From: Eucalyptus grandis
Lineage: Eukaryota > Streptophyta > Magnoliopsida > Myrtales > Myrtaceae
Length of the DNA stretch: 64,000 bases
NCBI RefSeq assembly: GCF_016545825.1
Contig: NC_052614.1
Coordinates: 8,326,559-8,390,558 of the forward strand
Reading direction: 5' to 3'
How positions within the stretch are numbered: position 1 is the stretch's first letter; the number at the start of each line of letters is the position of its first letter. The position numbers were made by a program, and so were the translations under genes. Under the pieces are notes generated by a model that saw only the letters and a list, made by a program, of their open reading frames with translations, did not search any database and was not told where the DNA came from. This document shows, piece after piece, positions 12,366-24,009 of the stretch.

Positions 12366-13872
12366 TTATTTGTATAGGTTCATATAACTTGTTCGGTTAA
12401 TTTCTCAATTATTTTCGTAATTTGTTTGGGCAAGTGATAAAACGAAACATAACAAATCCAATGCTAATTTTCCTTGGTTATTGCCAAAATTAGTTAACGA
12501 GCGTTATCAAAAGATTAAAAGTTACTGGCCCTTAACGCGGTAAAAATCGCCCTTTTCTTTAGAGAAATTACTAAAAAGTAGTGAAAACTTTACTTGTTAC
12601 TGGTTTATCGATACTGTGCTCCAACAGCAAGGGCCACCGGGCTGCTCTTGGCGGGTAAAAGAAAGGGAAAATTGATTTAATGAAGAACGAAACATGTTTT
12701 AAGTTATCATATTTGAATTTTCAATTTATTTGACATGGCTCATCAATAATTTTTTAATGTTTAATCTAGTTTTTTGCTCTATATTTTTATTATTATTATT
12801 ATTTTCAATGCTTTAATTCTAAAAAGTAATAATAAATTTCATTTAAGATGAACAGGAAAAGCTACAAATCGTAGTTTTAGTAGGCATATTTTTTCAATAA
12901 AATTTTCAAAGTATAAAAGCAATGCACAAATATGCTAAAAAGGTGATTTTTATTTTCAATTCAACTTTGACTCCAAGCACGCCTCAGGACTTAAAATGAC
13001 AAAACAATCCCAATCGTAGATGCCATCATTCCACTTCTTTTTTTTTTTTTCTCTCTTCCTCCTCCTCCATTCAGAGCCACCGACAAGCTCAATGATCAAT
13101 AACCAATATCAACCTAATGAAACTCGCGACCATCAAATGAATTGCTACACAAACTATTAGGAGCAATCCTAGCAACAAAAGAAAGTCCAAACCGAGCGAC
13201 ATCTTCGACCAACAATTGAGCAATAAGTCTTGAATAAGTTGTAAATATTTTTTCAAAAAGGGTAGTTATGTTCTTTAGGGAGAATATGAGGATTGCTTGC
13301 AAACGACACTACAAAATTGCACTTTTCAACATAGAATTTGGGGCTTAATTGCTTTATTCATTAGAGGGCTAACACCTAATCGAACCAATTAAAAATTTTA
13401 AATTCCAACTGTACTCTTCCATAAATATTCAAGATTCGATTCATAAAATCAAATCGTCTACAATTGAATTGCATTCCGTAAATGATTTATTTTTTCAATT
13501 CTATTTGATTCAAAATCTTGCAACCCCCAACAATTCAAGTTTGAACTTTGCGGGACTTTCGCAATCGATTCGTAAAATTCATGTTATCATTTTTTTTTTT
13601 ATAGTTTTAAAAATTCGAATGCCATTTCAAATGTCGTTGTTGAGAAGAAGATAAAAAAGTTATCTTTGTCAACTTTTTCAGTGTAGACGACCGTGATCGG
13701 ATCGCTGATCGGGTGCGAAAGCGGGCGTGGTTTTCACCCGCACACTGCAAAAGCAAGAACCGCGTCAAGATGCTCCAAAACCGTAGACCGGACATGGCGA
13801 CCATCATCCCTCGAACGCTCACGGCGATCTCCTCCTCCTCCTCCTTCTTCTTCAACCCATCATTTCAAAACG

Positions 13873-13880
13873 TATAAAAG
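13873..13880 (+). promoter_or_regulatory. Probable TATA box of the FYVE-ankyrin gene
   Basis: TATAAAAG lies 45-52 bases upstream of the start codon at 13925, after a CTCCTCCT-rich stretch. Transcription would then start around 13905, giving a very short leader of about 20 bases. Confidence 0.5.
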
Positions 13881-13924
13881 CCCTGAAAATCCCATCGCCC
13901 GAGCTCATCGACCCGCATCGGATA

Positions 13925-16900
13925 ATGGAGCCCCCTCCCTTCCAAGAAGCGGCCCGCTGCGACGTCTGTAAATGCAGCTTCAACACTTTCCGGCGACGCG
14001 TAAGCCTCCTCCTCTCCCCTTCTGAATATCTGTCCCGTTCGACGATTGCGGTGGTGGGTCGCGGCGGTAGTTGCGTTCTTGAATCCGAGGCGTGAATTGG
14101 GCATGTGGGCTTTGCTTCGAGATTCGGAAAGTCGAGCTGCATCGCGATCATCGATGTGGAAGAAAATGGTTACCCAGTTCGATTTTCGATCGTTTATGTT
14201 TGGTGGATCTCGTGAGGCGTGGGATCAAGTTCTGGGTAGAAAAAAGTTTCATTTTTTGTTTTTTTTGTTTTTTGGATTGATCGAGCATGATCGTGGGTGG
14301 CTTCTTTAGACTCGCTTATGGAGCGACCCTTTTGGGTTTTAAGGCTAGAGTTGACGTTCATGGATCGCCGAGTCATCATCGCTTTGGCGGGTTTGTTTTG
14401 TACATGGCGACTTGCGCCTTCGCGGGTCATCTTTGCTTCTCGCTAGCTGTTGTCCATGTGAATTCCCTTGCCCGTTATGGTTAGAATTCGTAATGCTAGA
14501 ATTATGTTCCCCGTTCGATGCTTGAAACTTGAGAGTGCTGCCTGTAGGCCAAACGGAAATTGCTGCCTCGCTTTAGAGGCGAGAGTGTGGCAATTAAATA
14601 TGAGAGCTATTGCGGAGGTTATCTAGTGTCCATTAGTTAGTATTTTATAGCACTACTATGAGGAACTTGCTTGAGGCAAGGGGTGGCCAGAGTGATGCAT
14701 ATCATGCATGTGGAAGAAGCTGGAGATAAAAGTTAGATTGAAGTTTTTCTCTATTGCTTCATGATTTTGGGGAGTTGGTGTGTCAAGTCATGCATCAGAA
14801 TGCTCATTAACTAGGATCTGCTTTCTGCTGCTTTGTAAATTCCAAATCAACGAGGGAGTGTGAGTTCTTCGAAAGCTTATGGACTTTACATGAGCAGATG
14901 CTCCTCTAGCCTTGTAGCTCTCACACTTCATTCATGCATTTTTTGGTGATGACGTGTTTTTTTTTTTTGGGGGGGTTGGAGGGTAAGCGCTGTTATCATG
15001 TGAAATGGGGCTTTAATCTAGTCTAGAACCTCAAAAAGTAACTACTCATCCCAGTTTGCCATTTGCTTCAGCATCATTGCAGATGCTGTGGAAGGACCTT
15101 GTGTTATGAACATTCATCAAATCAGATGGTAAGGCGTCTCATCTTGGTCTCAACATCTAATATTCTTTATGCAGCTTCTTTTTTCGCGCATGAATCTAAA
15201 TTAACTCTCTCTGTGAAATTCAGGCTTTGCCGCAATTTGGTATCCACTCACTTGTCAGAGTTTGCGCAGATTGTTATAATAACCCTTCTCAGTAAGTGAG
15301 ATTATGTTGCTTTTTTTAGAGCATGTAGTGTTCTAAATATCTGTAAAAGTATATTAAAAATGGGAAACTTCAGCTTGTTTTTTATACTATTAAGTTTCTT
15401 GTGTCTCTGTTACTTAGGGGTCATTCTTATTATCGCAATTATGCTTGCTTGACCATAATCAGACACTTTGGTCCTTGCACCACATAAACTGGTATAGCCA
15501 CAATTTTTTGAGTTTGAGCTGCCTGAAATTCTGCCTATATAGGCAAACATTTGCTGGCAAGCTCACTAACTAATGCTGTGCCTTTTGTCTCTGTGCTGTT
15601 CTCTTGCTCTTTCGCACATGCACACACGCACACACTTACAACCTCAAATCGATTTCAGAAATGGGCAGAAGAGATCCATTGCCATTGAATAGTGGAAGAT
15701 TGAGTGGTGGTGGCTGTCTTCTGATCCTGCAGACAGGTCACATAATGACACCATCGTCTTTTATATGAAAATTGAGCTATGGTTCCCCAAGCATTTATCT
15801 CAATTTTTCACTGTTTAGTTTTCTTTATTTGGACAAGATCAGATTGTTGACTGTTCTTGGTAAGATTGGGTTACTTTCACTTGTATAGTATTTGTTTCGC
15901 CTTAGTTGATTTATTTATTTATTTTGGTAAAGGGCCTTTAGTTGATTGATCTTTACATTTTGAATGTATTTGCTTCTTAAGAAAAGTTGCAAGCTTGATT
16001 CTTACTAAAAAAGAAACTTTTGGTGTACTTGTCAACAAGTGTCGTATTTTCTGTATGCTGAACACTGTAACCCAAAAATTGTGTAAGATATTAGTAATCT
16101 GTTTGATTTTCATATCACTTCCCATTCGCCCTGTCTGTTTCCAATATTAAGAGTAAGCTCAAGAAAGTAAGACTGATGGTTGCTATTGTTTTGGTAATAA
16201 GCCTCTTCATGGAAATTTGTTTACTTGGATCCTTGGTTCTATACTATCTGTAATTTGATGAGATTAGGCCGGCAAAGGGTATTAGAATGATAATTTGAAA
16301 AAAGAATCTTTCAGTTTACTTTATACAAAAGGGATCAAACCTGTTGAACTAGAGGAGATCTGAATGTATTATTGCATTCGAGTCCTGAATTCCACTTTCT
16401 TTTTTCCCCTCCTGCAAGATGCAATGGGCATATGCCTAGTGACTGCCCTGAAGTTCACTGTTCTGTAATTCTCTATTTACATGTATATATGATACTTTAC
16501 CACTTATTTCTTTATGTATCATGGAAAGATTACTCTTGGCTAGAACCAGCCACTGAGAATATCTCACATTGTGTATGTTTTCCAATATTTGTACTAGATT
16601 ATAATTTGCTTTTCAATATGTTTGGAACAGATCTGCAAAGGGTGATAGAGAAGCTTCAGGAGAGGGAGTTGATCACGTTACAGATTCAGTTTCTAAATTA
16701 GACATTGGTGATGTAGTTCCGGAGGAAAAACCAATTGCAGAACATCAAACTGGCCAAGGTGTTCCAGACTGCAAATGCGGGATGCCTTTATGCATTTGCG
16801 AAGCTCCTGCCCCATTCGTCGATTCGCTTCATTTGCAGGTATCGAGTATGAACAGCTTTAAAGTCATGAGAAGGGCGTGCACTTTATAATCGCTGTGGCT

Positions 16901-19210
16901 TCTCTCTTGCAGAGAAAAACCACTTCCATGACTTCTCAGTCAAACCAAAGACCCAAACGAGACCCTGTTCCAAAGAATAGGGGTTCCACCTCAACCAGCA
17001 ATAATTCGTAAGTGACATATTTTTTGCGCTTCAAAGTATGCTCGTCGACATTGTACTTGACTGTTTTACGTTGTGTGTTTATCCTGCACATATTTTATAG
17101 CAACCCGAGTATTTAATCAAAGTATATGATGGTCTAGCTGACATGTTAACAACCCTTGCTCCCTGAATTTTTATATAGCAGAAGCACAAGGTGAGTATAG
17201 ATGATTATCTTCTTTTAACACGAATGTCATGTTGCGCTGTTAGAGTTGTATAGATTATTCAAGTTATTGTTTTAGTACAAGGCAAGGGCAAATATGCTCA
17301 ACTCACTCGTAATTTGATATCATTTATGCACCCTCTCTGTCAACAATTGTGTGTCTGGCCCGCCCAATTGCACTGTAGGAGTGATATTTTCTTTAAGTAG
17401 GGACGCATACTTCTTGCTTGCTAGCATCCAAAAAAGCAGTCGCCTTTTTCTTGATCAGTGACAAACTTTTAAGTATAAATCCCGAATATACCAGTGAGAC
17501 AAAGCTCACAGGCTTGAGGGACGGAGGTGATGTGTATATAGAGGCCCGAGGCACACTGAAAAGGGATGTCTAGACAGGGTCACTTTCTGCAGAAACAGGC
17601 ATATATGTACGTGATTAAAAAAGCACGTAGCTACTTACTCTGTTTAAAGTGGACGTGTATTTACTCCATGGCAATTGAACTTATCTTAAAATATATGTAG
17701 GTGTGGGTTCGTTTATTAGTGTACATCAGAGCCGCACCATTATTCTGTCACATTTAGTGATGATTAGCTGTTTACGCAAAATTTGCAGGTCAGCTTTGAA
17801 TGCTGGTCAAGTTTCCAATGGTGCTCCAGAGAGACCTAAGATGGATTATGATGTAAATGGCGAGGTATTTCCTGCTGCCTGGTACGTTAAGAAGGTGGAT
17901 TATGTATTGTGAAATCTTTACGCTGTATTCTTGTGCCTAGGGTCTAAGGGAAGCAATAAAGAATGATGATGCTGCTGCAGTTAAGAAACTTCTCAGGGAG
18001 GTATTGAGCATCTGTTTCTAAACTTAAGGGAAAAGAAGTCATTGCATCTTCATATTCATTGACTATGTTTCTTAAGTAAATACATTCTAGCCCCCTCATA
18101 CTGCAACTTTCTTTAAGAATTTTGTAAACGAGTGCCACCATGGCATTTATTAGGCAACCGAATAAAGATGTCGACAATTAAGTGCTCTCTTCTCATGTTA
18201 TATCTTCTCATGGTATTTGCAGTAAATGACTAAAAAATGCTAACTTTCCTCGTTGAGTATGCTTAACAAGTTTGGTGGAGCACTTGTTAACAAGATCCTT
18301 ACTTTAAATTGAACTTAAATCTTAATTGCGGGTCCCATTTCAACCACTTTTTTGGTGGTTCCTTGAGACTCTCTGAAATGGCAGTTAAATTGGTCCCATT
18401 CATCGGCTATCCAAAGTGAAAAAATTTTGTTGTTGCACCTTCATATCCACTGACTATGTTCCTTAATACATTCTAGCCCCCTCATATTGCAACTTGCTTT
18501 AAGTACTCTCTTCCCGTGTTATATCTTCTCATGGCATTCGTAATAAATGACTGAAAAATGTTAACTTTTCTCATTGAGTATGCTTAACAAGTTTGGTGCT
18601 CCACTCGTTTTAAATGGAACTTAAATAGTAATTATGTGTCCCATTTGGTCTCTTCTGTTTCAACCACTTTTTTGGTGGTCCCTTGAGACTCTGAAATAGC
18701 AGTTAATTCAGTTTCATTCATCTGCTATCCAAAGTGAAAAATAATGAGGCGTTAAAATGCTATTTGTACCAAGACCCACGATGAACGGGAAATGGTTAAA
18801 CTGAGCTTTTGAATTGTGAGGGCATTTAGAAAAAAAAAATGCTTTTTTACTTGCACGATAATCCTTTAATTATTGTAGTCGGTGAGAAGTCAACTTTTCA
18901 CGCATGAGATGTAATGCTGCATTTCCGTGTGCATGCTTGTTAAAGGGGCATGTCTGTTGTATAAGAATTATAAATGAATGTCATGTAGGTCAATTGCTAT
19001 ACTCAAAGAAATGAAAATAGTTCTCTTGTTTGTTGTTATGGCATGTGCGTGTTCATCTGATCTATGTTTGACACAAAATACACAGCAATCACACATCTAT
19101 TGAGCTTTTCACTAATATAGATAAAAGAAAAGTGAAACTGAATGTCTTCATGTTGGCAGGGAGTGGATCCTAATTACCATGACAAACAGGGAATGTCTTT
19201 GCTGCATTTG

Positions 19211-19253
<43 letters not shown>

Positions 19254-19817
19254 TGAGTTATTCGAGAACCTTGTATATTCTTATTCTGGTTGTGCAGGCA
19301 GCAGTTTTTAACAGAACCGACATTGCTTTTATCCTTATGGAGCATGGAGCAAGTGTGGATTACAGGAATGCACAGGGTAAACAGTCATAACCCTGTACTG
19401 TACAAAGTCGCTGCTTCTCTTATGAATTAGCACGTAACTGTTGAATTAAGTTTAAAATTTTTGGGAAAAAAATATCCATGCATCAGTTCTCTATGCCTGT
19501 ATACCATGCAGCCGCTAAGAAGCTAGATGCAAGTTAAAAAAGAAAGAAAAAGAATTGAGAACTTTGGTCGACAATGGCCAGCATATCTTGAGGTGCTTGA
19601 TGTCCAATAATTATAACTGTACAATATATATGTTGTGTCCTGGGACGATCACAGTAATAATATATAAGTTGTAGAATGGACAACTTGCAGTTTCCCTAAT
19701 TATGAGCCGAATTTTTATTGGCCAATTCTTTTCTTGTCTTTAGGAGAAACGCCTTTGGATTGCGCACCGGCCACTTTGCAGTACAAGATGCGGCAGAAAA
19801 TGGAAGAGGGTTGCTAG
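13925..19817 (+). CDS. FYVE-like zinc finger and ankyrin-repeat protein
   Basis: Ten firm exons: 13925-13999, 15072-15128, 15224-15291, 16631-16838, 16913-17007, 17789-17864, 17941-18000, 19160-19210, 19298-19376 and 19744-19817. They join in frame into 280 residues. A possible 9-nt microexon at 17181-17189 would add three. The N-terminal zinc finger has CDVC (12-15), the R+HHC+xCG signature RRRHHCRCCG (23-32) and RVCADC (56-61). The WxxD of classical FYVE domains is absent, as in several plant FYVE-like proteins. A Cys-rich patch, CKCGMPLCICEAPAP, follows mid-protein. The C-terminal ~90 residues carry ankyrin repeats (GLREAIKNDDAAAVKKLL, then LHLAAVFNRTDIAFILMEHGA), ending ETPLDCAPATLQYKMRQKME. 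The R+HHC+xCG motif binds phosphatidylinositol 3-phosphate in the family, so an endosomal role is inferred. I do not recognise a named gene. Confidence 0.9.
18036..18742 (+). repeat. Tandem duplication inside FYVE-gene intron 7
   Basis: Two direct copies, about 18036-18425 and 18428-18742, share TTCATATTCATTGACTATGT (or TTCATATCCACTGACTATGT), TACATTCTAGCCCCCTCATA, GAGTATGCTTAACAAGTTTG and CAACCACTTTTTTGGTGGT. Each ends at CATC(G/T)GCTATCCAAAGTGAAAA. The second copy is shorter by internal deletions. The intron spans 18001-19159. Confidence 0.8.
19214..19250 (+). repeat. (CT)n microsatellite directly after a splice donor
   Basis: An uninterrupted CT dinucleotide run of about 18 units starts four bases after the GT of the intron that follows exon 19160-19210. 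The donor reads TTG/GTACCCTCTC. Confidence 0.9.
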
Positions 19818-20988
19818 TACTCGTCCGACCCACTCCAGATTTGTTTCAAAGGAAATACTTGTTTAATGCTTTAAGTGTGCTTCTTATCTTTATCACTTTA
19901 AGGAAATATCTGATTGACACCATCCGCACGTTTGATTCGCTAATTTCGGAGGTGGGTTAATGAGAGCTCTTTTCTGAGGCAAATAATCTCTTCAATTATG
20001 TTGTGGGGCAAGATTAGCTTTACCCTGGATTTTCAATTTTCTTTCATCTTTCTATGGAAATGAATATTCTTGAGTTGTGCTGAGCATATCCTTCACGGAC
20101 TTTCACCCATGTTAAAGATGAGAAGGACCCGAGTAATTAAAACGCAACCGTGTCTGATGCTTTCTTGATTTGGCTTGATGTTCTTGGCAGAAGTTGTGCT
20201 GAATGAATATTCCATCCACGATGCGCCACTTGCACTGCGGCTAACTTCCGGATAAATATAAACACGATGCGCTCGAGAGAATGATACCGAGTTGGTGGAA
20301 TCTTGTTTTGATGCTTGGAGTTTTGGATCGTTTAGTACGCAACGGTAAATGGCATTTGACGGTTTATCCGACCATCTTTCGCTATCAGGCAGTTGCATAT
20401 GCTCTTGGCTATTAGATCCTCTTCTCTCATTCCTCGGAAAACCAGCACCAGTCAACGGTTGTGAAAGTCTCCCCGGATCGCGCTCGGTTTATATCTGTCG
20501 TTTTTCCCTCCGCCCTTAATGTTTGGAAATATTGTGGGAGACACTATCGATGAGATTTAGACAAGATAATAACCTTATCTTGAAGTACTTTATACTCTCT
20601 TATAAAGAAAGATAGACTTAAATATGCGATGCCACGAGTGCAATGAATATGGCATTATACTCTTCTAAAGAAAGATAGACTTAAAAATGGACGATGAGGC
20701 CACCCTCCTTTTTGGTTATAGTTTTTGTGAATCGTCAAAGCACCACGGAGAGCACGGCTTGGTCAGTGAGTCAGCAACACTACCTGCCACCTGACTATGC
20801 GTGAACGAAGAGAGGATGTGCTTTGGAACAATGGGCAGCAGCAGCAGCAGAAGCGAAAGAATATGCTTGTGCCGACGCAGCATGACCCACCACCTTCCCC
20901 CCTCCTATAAAAGGAAAGACCAAAACGGCTAAGTTCCAATCACCGCTCTCCCTCCCTCTCGCCCTCTCTCGACAGTGCTCTTCTCTTG
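19818..20988. other. Region between the FYVE gene and the RING gene
   Basis: About 19818-20450 is probably FYVE-gene 3' UTR and downstream sequence. An imperfect repeat, TAAAGAAAGATAGACTTAAA, is seen at about 20603 and 20663. The last ~250 bases are the RING gene promoter. No other gene is seen. Confidence 0.55.
20906..20914 (+). promoter_or_regulatory. TATA box of the RING-H2 gene
   Basis: TATAAAAGG in the context CCCCCTCCTATAAAAGGAAA, 83 bases upstream of the start codon. A CT-rich leader (CTCTCCCTCCCTCTCGCCCT) follows, typical of highly expressed plant genes. Confidence 0.7.
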
Positions 20989-21096
20989 ATGGAGGATTCC
21001 AAGCTGATAGCCGCTGACCACCTGCTGCCCAAAGGAGCGGTCTTGCTGGGCCTGCTGAGACGGGTCCTGTCGTGGGCTCTCAAGCTGAGGGACAGA

Positions 21097-21128
<32 letters not shown>

Positions 21129-21576
21129 CGCCTTCCCTTCGGTCGCCGCCGTGGAGAGCCCCCGCTCTTGTTCTCCTCCTCCTGCTTCGTCCTGCCCGTC
21201 TTCGGAGATCGCCGGAGACGGCCTCCCTCTGGCCAGTTATGGCGCCGCCGTGGCCGGGACGCCGGGGGTGAGCTGCGACACCTGCACGGTGTGCTTCAGC
21301 CCCCTGGCGGAGGGCGACGAGGTGAGGGTGCTCAGGAACTGCTGTCACCTGTTCCACAGGGAGTGCCTCGATAGGTGGGTGGGATGCCATCACGACCAGG
21401 GTCGTGATGGTCGCGACGACAGCAGCAGCGGCAGCAATCACAGGAGGTGCCCGCTTTGCCGGGCGCCGCTGTGGGGTCCTCCTCCTCGGCCGAGCTCGAA
21501 GCGGGCCGGGGCCGGGGCCGAGCGCGGGTGGAGCGTGAAGAGACTCTGTTCCTCCGTCCGGGGAGGCGATCCGTAG
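20989..21576 (+). CDS. RING-H2 zinc finger protein, probable E3 ubiquitin ligase
   Basis: Intronless, 195 residues from the ATG at 20989. A hydrophobic N-terminal segment (KGAVLLGLLRRVLSWALKL, about 15-33) is followed by a run of ten Ala and a Ser/Pro-rich linker. The RING-H2 domain has C99-x2-C102, then C118-x-H120-x2-H123-x2-C126, then C154-x2-C157, with all eight ligands in place. The stretch between the third and fourth ligand pairs is longer than usual and Asp/Ser/Gly-rich (about 131-151). The C-terminal tail is basic. Such proteins recruit E2 enzymes and move ubiquitin to substrates. The layout resembles plant BRH1/RHA-type small RING-H2 proteins, which respond to brassinosteroid or elicitor. 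That assignment is by resemblance only; substrate unknown. Confidence 0.9.
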
Positions 21577-22046
21577 TGGCGACCGAACTGGTTCCGTTCG
21601 GACATGCCAAGACATATGTCTTACATTTTTCCCTTTTTGTTTTGTATTTTGAAGTATGCATTCCTTTCTAATTTTCTACTCCTCAGCAAAGAGGAGGATA
21701 CTTGAGATGGATCCCCTGTTTTGGGGCTTCTCTATTTAGGATCATGTGGAGGTACAAAGTAGGTTTTTTCTTCTTCTTTTTTTTCCTTTCTTTTTCATTT
21801 TTACAATGAGGTTTTAAGTATTATTCGAATCTCGAAAAACTTTGAAAAAGTCGTACGCATTAGTCTTTTCCTAGGTGTGTGATGAGACCTTCGCAAATGG
21901 CTTCTTGCTTTGGGGCGAGACCCTGCCTGGAGTTCCGCTCGAGTTGATGCACCCAGCGAAAAGCTCTTTCTTTTGAGTTTTCGAAAGCCATCCCTCGACC
22001 GTTTTTTTTTTTTTAATAGGTCTAACATGCAAGACCTCATATTAGG

Positions 22047-22938
22047 GGAAATTCTTGTTTGGACTCGAGCCTAATGAGTCAAGCACGTCATAGCCATCGA
22101 TTTTGTGGGATCTATAAAGTCAACAACCGTTATATAACGAGTTCAACAGTCCTGATTTAAAGAATAAATTCTCTTATACAAAGAAGAAATTTATGTTTGG
22201 ACTCGATTCAAAGAAGAAATTTCTCATGGTTTTATATAAAGACCATGAGAAATTCTTGTTTGGACTTGAGCCTAATGGGTCAAGTGTATCATGATCATCG
22301 ATTTTGTCGGATTTATAAAGTCAACAATTGTTATGCAATGAGTTTAACAACCCCGATTCAAAGAATAAATTATTGTTTGGACTCAATTCAAAGAAGAAAT
22401 TTCTCGTGGTCTTATATAAAGACCATGAGAAATTCTTGTTTGAACTCAAGCCTAATGGGTCAAGCGTATCATGGCTATCAATTTTGTGGGATCTATAAAA
22501 TCAACAACCATTCAACAACCTTAATTCAAAGAAGTTTCAATAAAAACCTTGATTCAAATAAGAAAGCGTTATTGTTTGGACTCAATTCAACGAAACAACC
22601 CCGAAAATTTCTCATGATCTTGATCTTATATAAAGACCATGAGAAATTCTTGTTTGGACTCAAGCCTAATGGGTCAAGCGTATTATGGCTATCAATTTTG
22701 TGGGATCTATAAAGTCAACAACCGTTATGCAATGAGTTCAACAACCTTGATTCAAAGAAGAAATTTCTCATGATCTTATATAAAGACCATGAGAAATTCT
22801 TGTTTGGACTCAAGCCTAATGGGTCAAGCGCATCATGGCCATCAATTTTGTGGGATCTATAAAGTCAACGACCGTTATGCACCGAGTTTAACAACCTTGA
22901 TTCAAAGAAGAAATTCTCTTATATAAAGACCATGAGAA
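22047..22938 (+). repeat. Tandem array of ~150-210 bp units with hairpin cores
   Basis: Five copies of AATTCTTGTTTGGACTCAAG, then CCTAATGGGTCAAGCGTATC, then ATCAATTTTGTGGGATCTAT begin at about 22048, 22251, 22431, 22643 and 22793. Between copies sit near-palindromes of the form TTTCTCATGGTCTT, a 5-base loop ATATA, then AAGACCATGAGAAA. They lie at 22217-22255, 22397-22435, 22606-22648 and 22761-22798, with a partial fifth at 22911-22938. Each also carries AAAGTCAACAACCGTTATGC. The array is non-coding and AT-rich. Confidence 0.9.
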
Positions 22939-22982
22939 AATATCCACGCTCTGCGGCACATGTCGTACCCAATAATTTGTTG

Positions 22983-23996
22983 TAAATATTTAAGATTTTT
23001 CATACAATGATTTCCGTACTTTATTGAAGCCAAGTATTCTTTCATACTTTGAAAAAACACGGCGAGCGGTAACATGCACAATTTCTTATTTTTCCGTACA
23101 TGTATTTTGTTTTCATACTATCGAAATCACGCTAGAAATCAACTTATAGTCTTGCTTAATTAAATGAGTATCCACTTCTCTGTTCCAAAAGCACGTGGAA
23201 ATCAAAGCCAAGGAGCCTTCTTTTATTTTTCCTATTAGAATTCTATTTTTGTAAAGTTCAACAAAATAAAAGAAATTAAATCGACAAAAAAATCATCGAC
23301 AACATTAAAAAATATATATTTGAAATACTTATTCATGAAATAAGAATTTTACGGAAGAGTGCTTCTTCATGTTAAAATATTAGAGAATGACATAACAATA
23401 TATTTTACACACTACTAATTTCTACCATGTTAAAATGCGCTTCTTCGAATAACGCAAACTAAAAGGCCATTGTCAAAATGAATTAATTCAAGTGAAAACT
23501 AAGTTTAACCGAGTAATCGACTCCGTACTTTCATATATTAATAAAAAAAAAATTGTTTACATGGCAAAATGAAAGGAAAATGGAAAGAAGGAGGGAAAGA
23601 AAGAACAGTCCCAATTTGATGGGCTTAGGAAAATGGAAAAGGAGGAAAAGAGAGAACAGGCCCAATTTGGTGGCCCAAAACTGAGGACCCGGAATTGAAA
23701 AATCCCAAAAAAAAAAAAGAAAATCAGCCAGAAAATAATAAAAAGTCAATTAATCCTGGCCTTTCCCCTTTCTTCAACTTTCATCATGGGATATTTTACC
23801 GGTTGTGCTCGCCGGAGCTAAGGAGAAAAGAGAGAGAGACGCAGGTTCCTCTTCTCCCTCCCTAGCTCCGCTGCAGATCTCTCCAATCCGGTGAGGCCCA
23901 AAGGAAAATGCTCCCGCGCCCCTCCCTCGTTGCTCCGGGCCCATGCATGAGAATGCTGTCGTGATCTCGTCCGGCGAGGCCCAAAGGTAAATATAT
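22983..23996 (+). repeat. BIG5 promoter/leader duplication, distal copy
   Basis: This ~1 kb block is repeated head to tail at 24010-24965. Shared landmarks in order: TTTTTC(A/G)TACA(A/G)TG(A/G)TTT, TCAACTTATAGTCTTG(C/A)TTA, CATGGAAATCAAAG(C/T)CAAG (here CACGTGGAAATC), TAAAATATTAGAGAATGACA, AAGTTTAACCGAGTAAT, CAGATCTCTCC(A/G)ATCCGGTG and GCTGTCGTGATCTCGT. It ends in an (AT)n run at 23992-24010. It resembles the BIG5 proximal promoter plus leader but is not followed by a coding exon. Confidence 0.85.
23947..23964 (+). promoter_or_regulatory. Five-codon small ORF in the distal leader copy
   Basis: ATGAGAATGCTGTCGTGA encodes MRMLS and stop. It is the counterpart of the upstream ORF at 24933-24950 in the copy next to BIG5. 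Whether this copy is transcribed cannot be told from sequence. Confidence 0.45.
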
Positions 23997-24009
23997 ATAT
24001 ATATATATA

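Larger units (their letters stand above)
10161..13924. other. Intergenic region between the divergent JAZ and FYVE genes
   Basis: About 10161-10600 is probably JAZ leader and promoter. It contains CGACGTGTC near 10405, an ACGT-core site that might be a G-box-like element. From about 10619 to 11655 lies a repeat element with an internal minisatellite, and from 11855 to 12365 a MITE-like element. Between 12366 and 13670 the sequence is AT-rich with nothing I recognise. The last 250 bases form the FYVE gene promoter. Confidence 0.55.

Noticed and set aside
19744..19960. Longer open frame past the FYVE gene stop
   Set aside because: It is a different frame; the exon phase and family ending (LQYKMRQKMEE) fix the stop at 19815-19817.
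20929..21615. 228-codon minus-strand open frame over the RING gene
   Set aside because: Antisense shadow of a GC-rich exon. The + strand carries all eight RING zinc ligands, so it is the real gene.
22197..22712. 171-codon open frame, + strand
   Set aside because: It consists wholly of the hairpin tandem repeats; the same words recur each unit, there is no known domain, and flanking units break the frame.
22047..22938. CRISPR-like spacing of palindromic repeats
   Set aside because: This is a plant nuclear region, spacers are themselves near-identical, and there are no cas genes; it is an ordinary tandem array.
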